From Sporosarcina jiandibaonis (GTDB taxonomy: Bacteria; Bacillota; Bacilli; Bacillales_A; Planococcaceae), in assembly GCF_013184495.1 (NCBI RefSeq), contig NZ_JAAOIY010000003.1, forward strand, positions 1 through 64,000: DNA of 64,000 nt, written 5' to 3'. This document shows, in pieces, positions 62,575-64,000 of the stretch. The first letter of the stretch is position 1, and each line of letters starts with the position of its first letter. The position numbers were made by a program, and so were the translations under genes. The notes below the pieces were generated by a model. It had not been told where the DNA came from and did not search any database. It was given only the letters and a program-made list of their open reading frames with translations.

Positions 62575-62624
62575 TTGTGACTCTTTCTAAAAGTACGTCA
62601 AATACGTAAAAATAGGAGTAGAAT
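62575..62624 (+). promoter_or_regulatory. Degenerate redox-type site and -10 before small ORF C
   Basis: TTGTGACTCTTTCTAAA (62575-62591) keeps only the left half of the palindrome. TAGAAT (62619-62624) lies 26 nt downstream, matching the spacing in the doxX copies. The transcribed leader GAACAAATCTTTTGG is also shared with those copies. Confidence 0.5.
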
Positions 62625-62713
62625 TAGAGTCAAGTTAGAGGAACAAATCTTTTGGAATTAATGGCTTATAAAATAGATTTAATAAAAAAATAATAGGAAA
62701 GGAAGAGTGCAAA

Positions 62714-62836
62714 ATGTGGGTAATTACAGTGTTTGAGAAAATGAATATTAGAATCTTTGAATACCAGGATAAAGACGAAGCCTTACTAGCACTTCAAAAA
62801 TTCGATCAAAATGCTTTATTATCTTTCACAAACTAA
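62714..62836 (+). CDS. 40-residue conserved small protein C
   Basis: ATG frame of 40 codons: WVITVFEKMNIRIFEYQDKD, then EALLALQKFDQNALLSFTN. It matches small protein A at 56778-56900 at about 34 of 40 residues. It has a GGAAAGGAAG site identical to that of A and is followed by a terminator, so here the small protein is transcribed alone rather than with doxX. Confidence 0.75.
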   Translation: MWVITVFEKMNIRIFEYQDKDEALLALQKFDQNALLSFTN

Positions 62837-62840
62837 TGCA

Positions 62841-62893
62841 AAAAGGGCTATTCAGGCCATCATTGAACAATGACTCCTGGATAGCCTTTTTTT
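62841..62893 (+). terminator. Terminator behind small ORF C
   Basis: AAAAGGGCTATTCAGG (62841-62856) pairs with CCTGGATAGCCTTTT (62876-62890) with one wobble and one unpaired base, followed by a T tract. Confidence 0.88.
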
Positions 62894-62976
62894 GATTGCA
62901 ATCGGAAGGATTTTATTACTACTTCTATGGACTTGATAACATAACAATATGGTATTACCGGAAAGAAGGATGTATC

Positions 62977-63678
62977 GTGAGTGTTCGAAATTCAGATAGA
63001 TTTATTTATGCTTATAATCGAATTGAGAAAGCAATGGAAAAATTGAGCGGCTTATCAGAGTATATGTCTTTTTCGCGCAATCGATAAAACTAAGAAGGGT
63101 AGCGCGGTTATTCGTAAATTTGAGGATGAGTTACGTGTTTTTGCGAATTTGCGGAATGCGATTGTGCATAATAGGAATGATGTCGAATATGCGATTGCTG
63201 AACCTCACGATGATATCGTGAAAATGATTGAATATATCGATCGTGAACTTGCTAAACCTGTTACTGTTGGCCAAATGTTTCGAAGGAAAGTTCATACCTT
63301 GAAGTCGTCGGATTCGCTTTCAATGGGTCTAGATTTGATACGTAAACAACGATTCAATCAAATTCCGATCTATAGAAATTCCGAATTCATCGGGCTTGTG
63401 ACGGCGAACGGAATCACTTATTGGTTGGCAGATCAATATCATGAAGGTGTTATATCTGGGGAAATGCCACTCTTGATCGACATTTATTATCATGAAAAAA
63501 AGAAAAATACTTATCGTTTTGTCAGTCAAGATCTTTCAGTTTATGAAGCAGAGGAATATTTAAAAAAGCAGTGAGCCAAGGCAAGCGGATAGAAGCACTT
63601 CTCGTTACGCAAACTGGGAATAGAACGGAAAAACTTCTCGGTATTGTAACACCAGCGGATTTATTAAAAATCGATTGA
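62977..63678 (+). pseudogene. HEPN-like / CBS-domain protein with two frameshifts
   Basis: Three frames join into one protein. Frame 1 from GTG 62977 (RFIYAYNRIEKAMEKLSGLS) stops at about 63087; frame 2 gives IDKTKKGSAVIRKFEDELRV and NLRNAIVHNRNDVEYAIAEP, then a CBS domain (RFNQIPIYRNSEFIGLVTANG) to 63574; frame 3 gives VSQGKRIEALLVTQTGNRTE and LLGIVTPADLLKID to 63678. Two missing bases in a CGCGC run and one missing A in AAAAAA would restore it. The RNAIVHNR segment is HEPN-like. Either decay or base-calling errors. Confidence 0.75.
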
Positions 63679-63679
63679 G

Positions 63680-63772
63680 TACCATCGAAAGCCTATTGTA
63701 TAATACTTTGGCGATCTTATCTTAATCCGAAGTCGTGAATTGCCATAATCCAAGTATGCACAGGCACCTTTC
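63680..63772. repeat. Dispersed intergenic repeat, right part
   Basis: TGTATAATACTTTGGCGAT, TCCGAAGTCGTGAATTGCC, and right end TGCACAGGCACCTTT (63757-63771). The left end is not recognisable beyond GAGTACCAT next to the CBS gene stop. Confidence 0.6.
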
Positions 63773-63898
63773 AACAGATACATCAAGATATTAGTGTCCG
63801 AAAAAATTCCCTGATGTATTAAAAAACTTTTTTGGTAAAACATAAGAACGAATTGTAACAACAACAATTCAAATGTCTAATCAAAGGAGTGAAATACA

Positions 63899-64000
63899 AT
63901 GGGAATAATTCGAAGGATTGCTTTGGCATTAGTTATCATTGGCGCAATTAACTGGGGCTTAATTGGATTTTTCAATTTTGATTTAGTTGCAGCAATTTTT
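63899..64000 (+). CDS. DUF378 family membrane protein (YuzA-like), 5' part
   Basis: The first 34 codons are present before the window ends. RIALALVIIGAINWGLIGFF and FDLVAAIF match the start of B. subtilis YuzA and other DUF378 proteins (about 60-80 residues, two membrane helices). AAAGGAGTG site at good spacing. Function unknown in the family. Confidence 0.8.
   Translation, partial: MGIIRRIALALVIIGAINWGLIGFFNFDLVAAIF

Noticed and set aside
1-64000. Prophage or integrative island
   Set aside because: No integrase, phage structural genes, att-like flanking repeats or tRNA junction were found; only one IS end and small repeats are present.

Overview
The window looks like a chromosomal segment of a low-GC, endospore-forming Bacillales bacterium, most probably of the Planococcaceae (Sporosarcina-like). 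This is inferred from the Bacillus-type glgBCDAP operon, a CotB/CotH spore-coat locus, a CdaS-type diadenylate cyclase, UvsE, a GlnK/GlnL-type two-component pair, a SLAP-domain gene and AAGGAGG-type ribosome binding sites with frequent TTG/GTG starts. No tRNA, rRNA or CRISPR array was seen.

Layout. 1-190: the 3' tail of an IS3-family transposase whose end abuts half of a dispersed intergenic repeat. 0.2-11 kb: glycogen metabolism, with pullulanase divergent from glgB-C-D-A-P. 11-14 kb: CstA-type transporter, an SDR, and a SAM-I riboswitch with its own terminator in front of a small orphan coiled-coil protein. 14.3-20.3 kb: spore-coat island (SET-domain protein, CotH kinase, a Thr/Lys repeat protein carrying eight perfect 30-bp repeats, and three CotB-like proteins). 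20.9-22.2 kb: ArsB/NhaD-type transporter. 22.9-28.4 kb: a sugar-acid operon (GntR regulator, dehydrogenase, DUF1537 kinase, FBA-type aldolase, GntP permease) behind three GTATAC operators spaced exactly 21 bp apart. 28.5-32.6 kb: two PLP enzymes, a RidA protein and a LysR regulator; a near-identical ~45-bp control sequence lies upstream of both PLP genes. 32.9-38.9 kb: peptide-type ABC importer, with the binding protein divergent from C-B-D-F. 39.1-41.8 kb: an AAA+ ATPase / TPR membrane protein pair. 42.5-46.1 kb: GlnK/GlnL-like two-component system, whose regulator seems to start at CTG, plus a glutamate/dicarboxylate symporter. 46.3-55.2 kb: mixed single genes (SLAP, MOSC, aminotransferase, TatD, L,D-transpeptidase, UvsE, cytosine deaminase, broken serine hydrolase) separated by copies of the dispersed repeat. 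55.4-64 kb: broken cdaS, duplicated DoxX genes each preceded by a tiny ORF and a redox-type palindrome, M28 lipoprotein peptidase, FAD/Rieske oxidoreductase, more tiny ORFs of the same set, a doubly frameshifted HEPN/CBS gene and a DUF378 gene cut by the window end.

Most notable: (i) the coat island joins a CotH kinase, a SET lysine-methyltransferase-like protein and a repeat protein made almost only of Thr, Ser, Gly and Lys, suggesting a doubly modified coat polymer; (ii) a family of ~40-residue proteins sits at the head of DoxX mini-operons under one conserved promoter with TTGTGAA-N4-TTCACAA palindromes at fixed spacing; (iii) a SAM riboswitch controls an orphan coiled-coil protein; (iv) a dispersed ~130-150 bp repeat with AAGTACCTGTGC-type ends doubles as a terminator. 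Four genes right of 46 kb carry frameshifts, some at short runs, so real decay and base-calling error must be separated.
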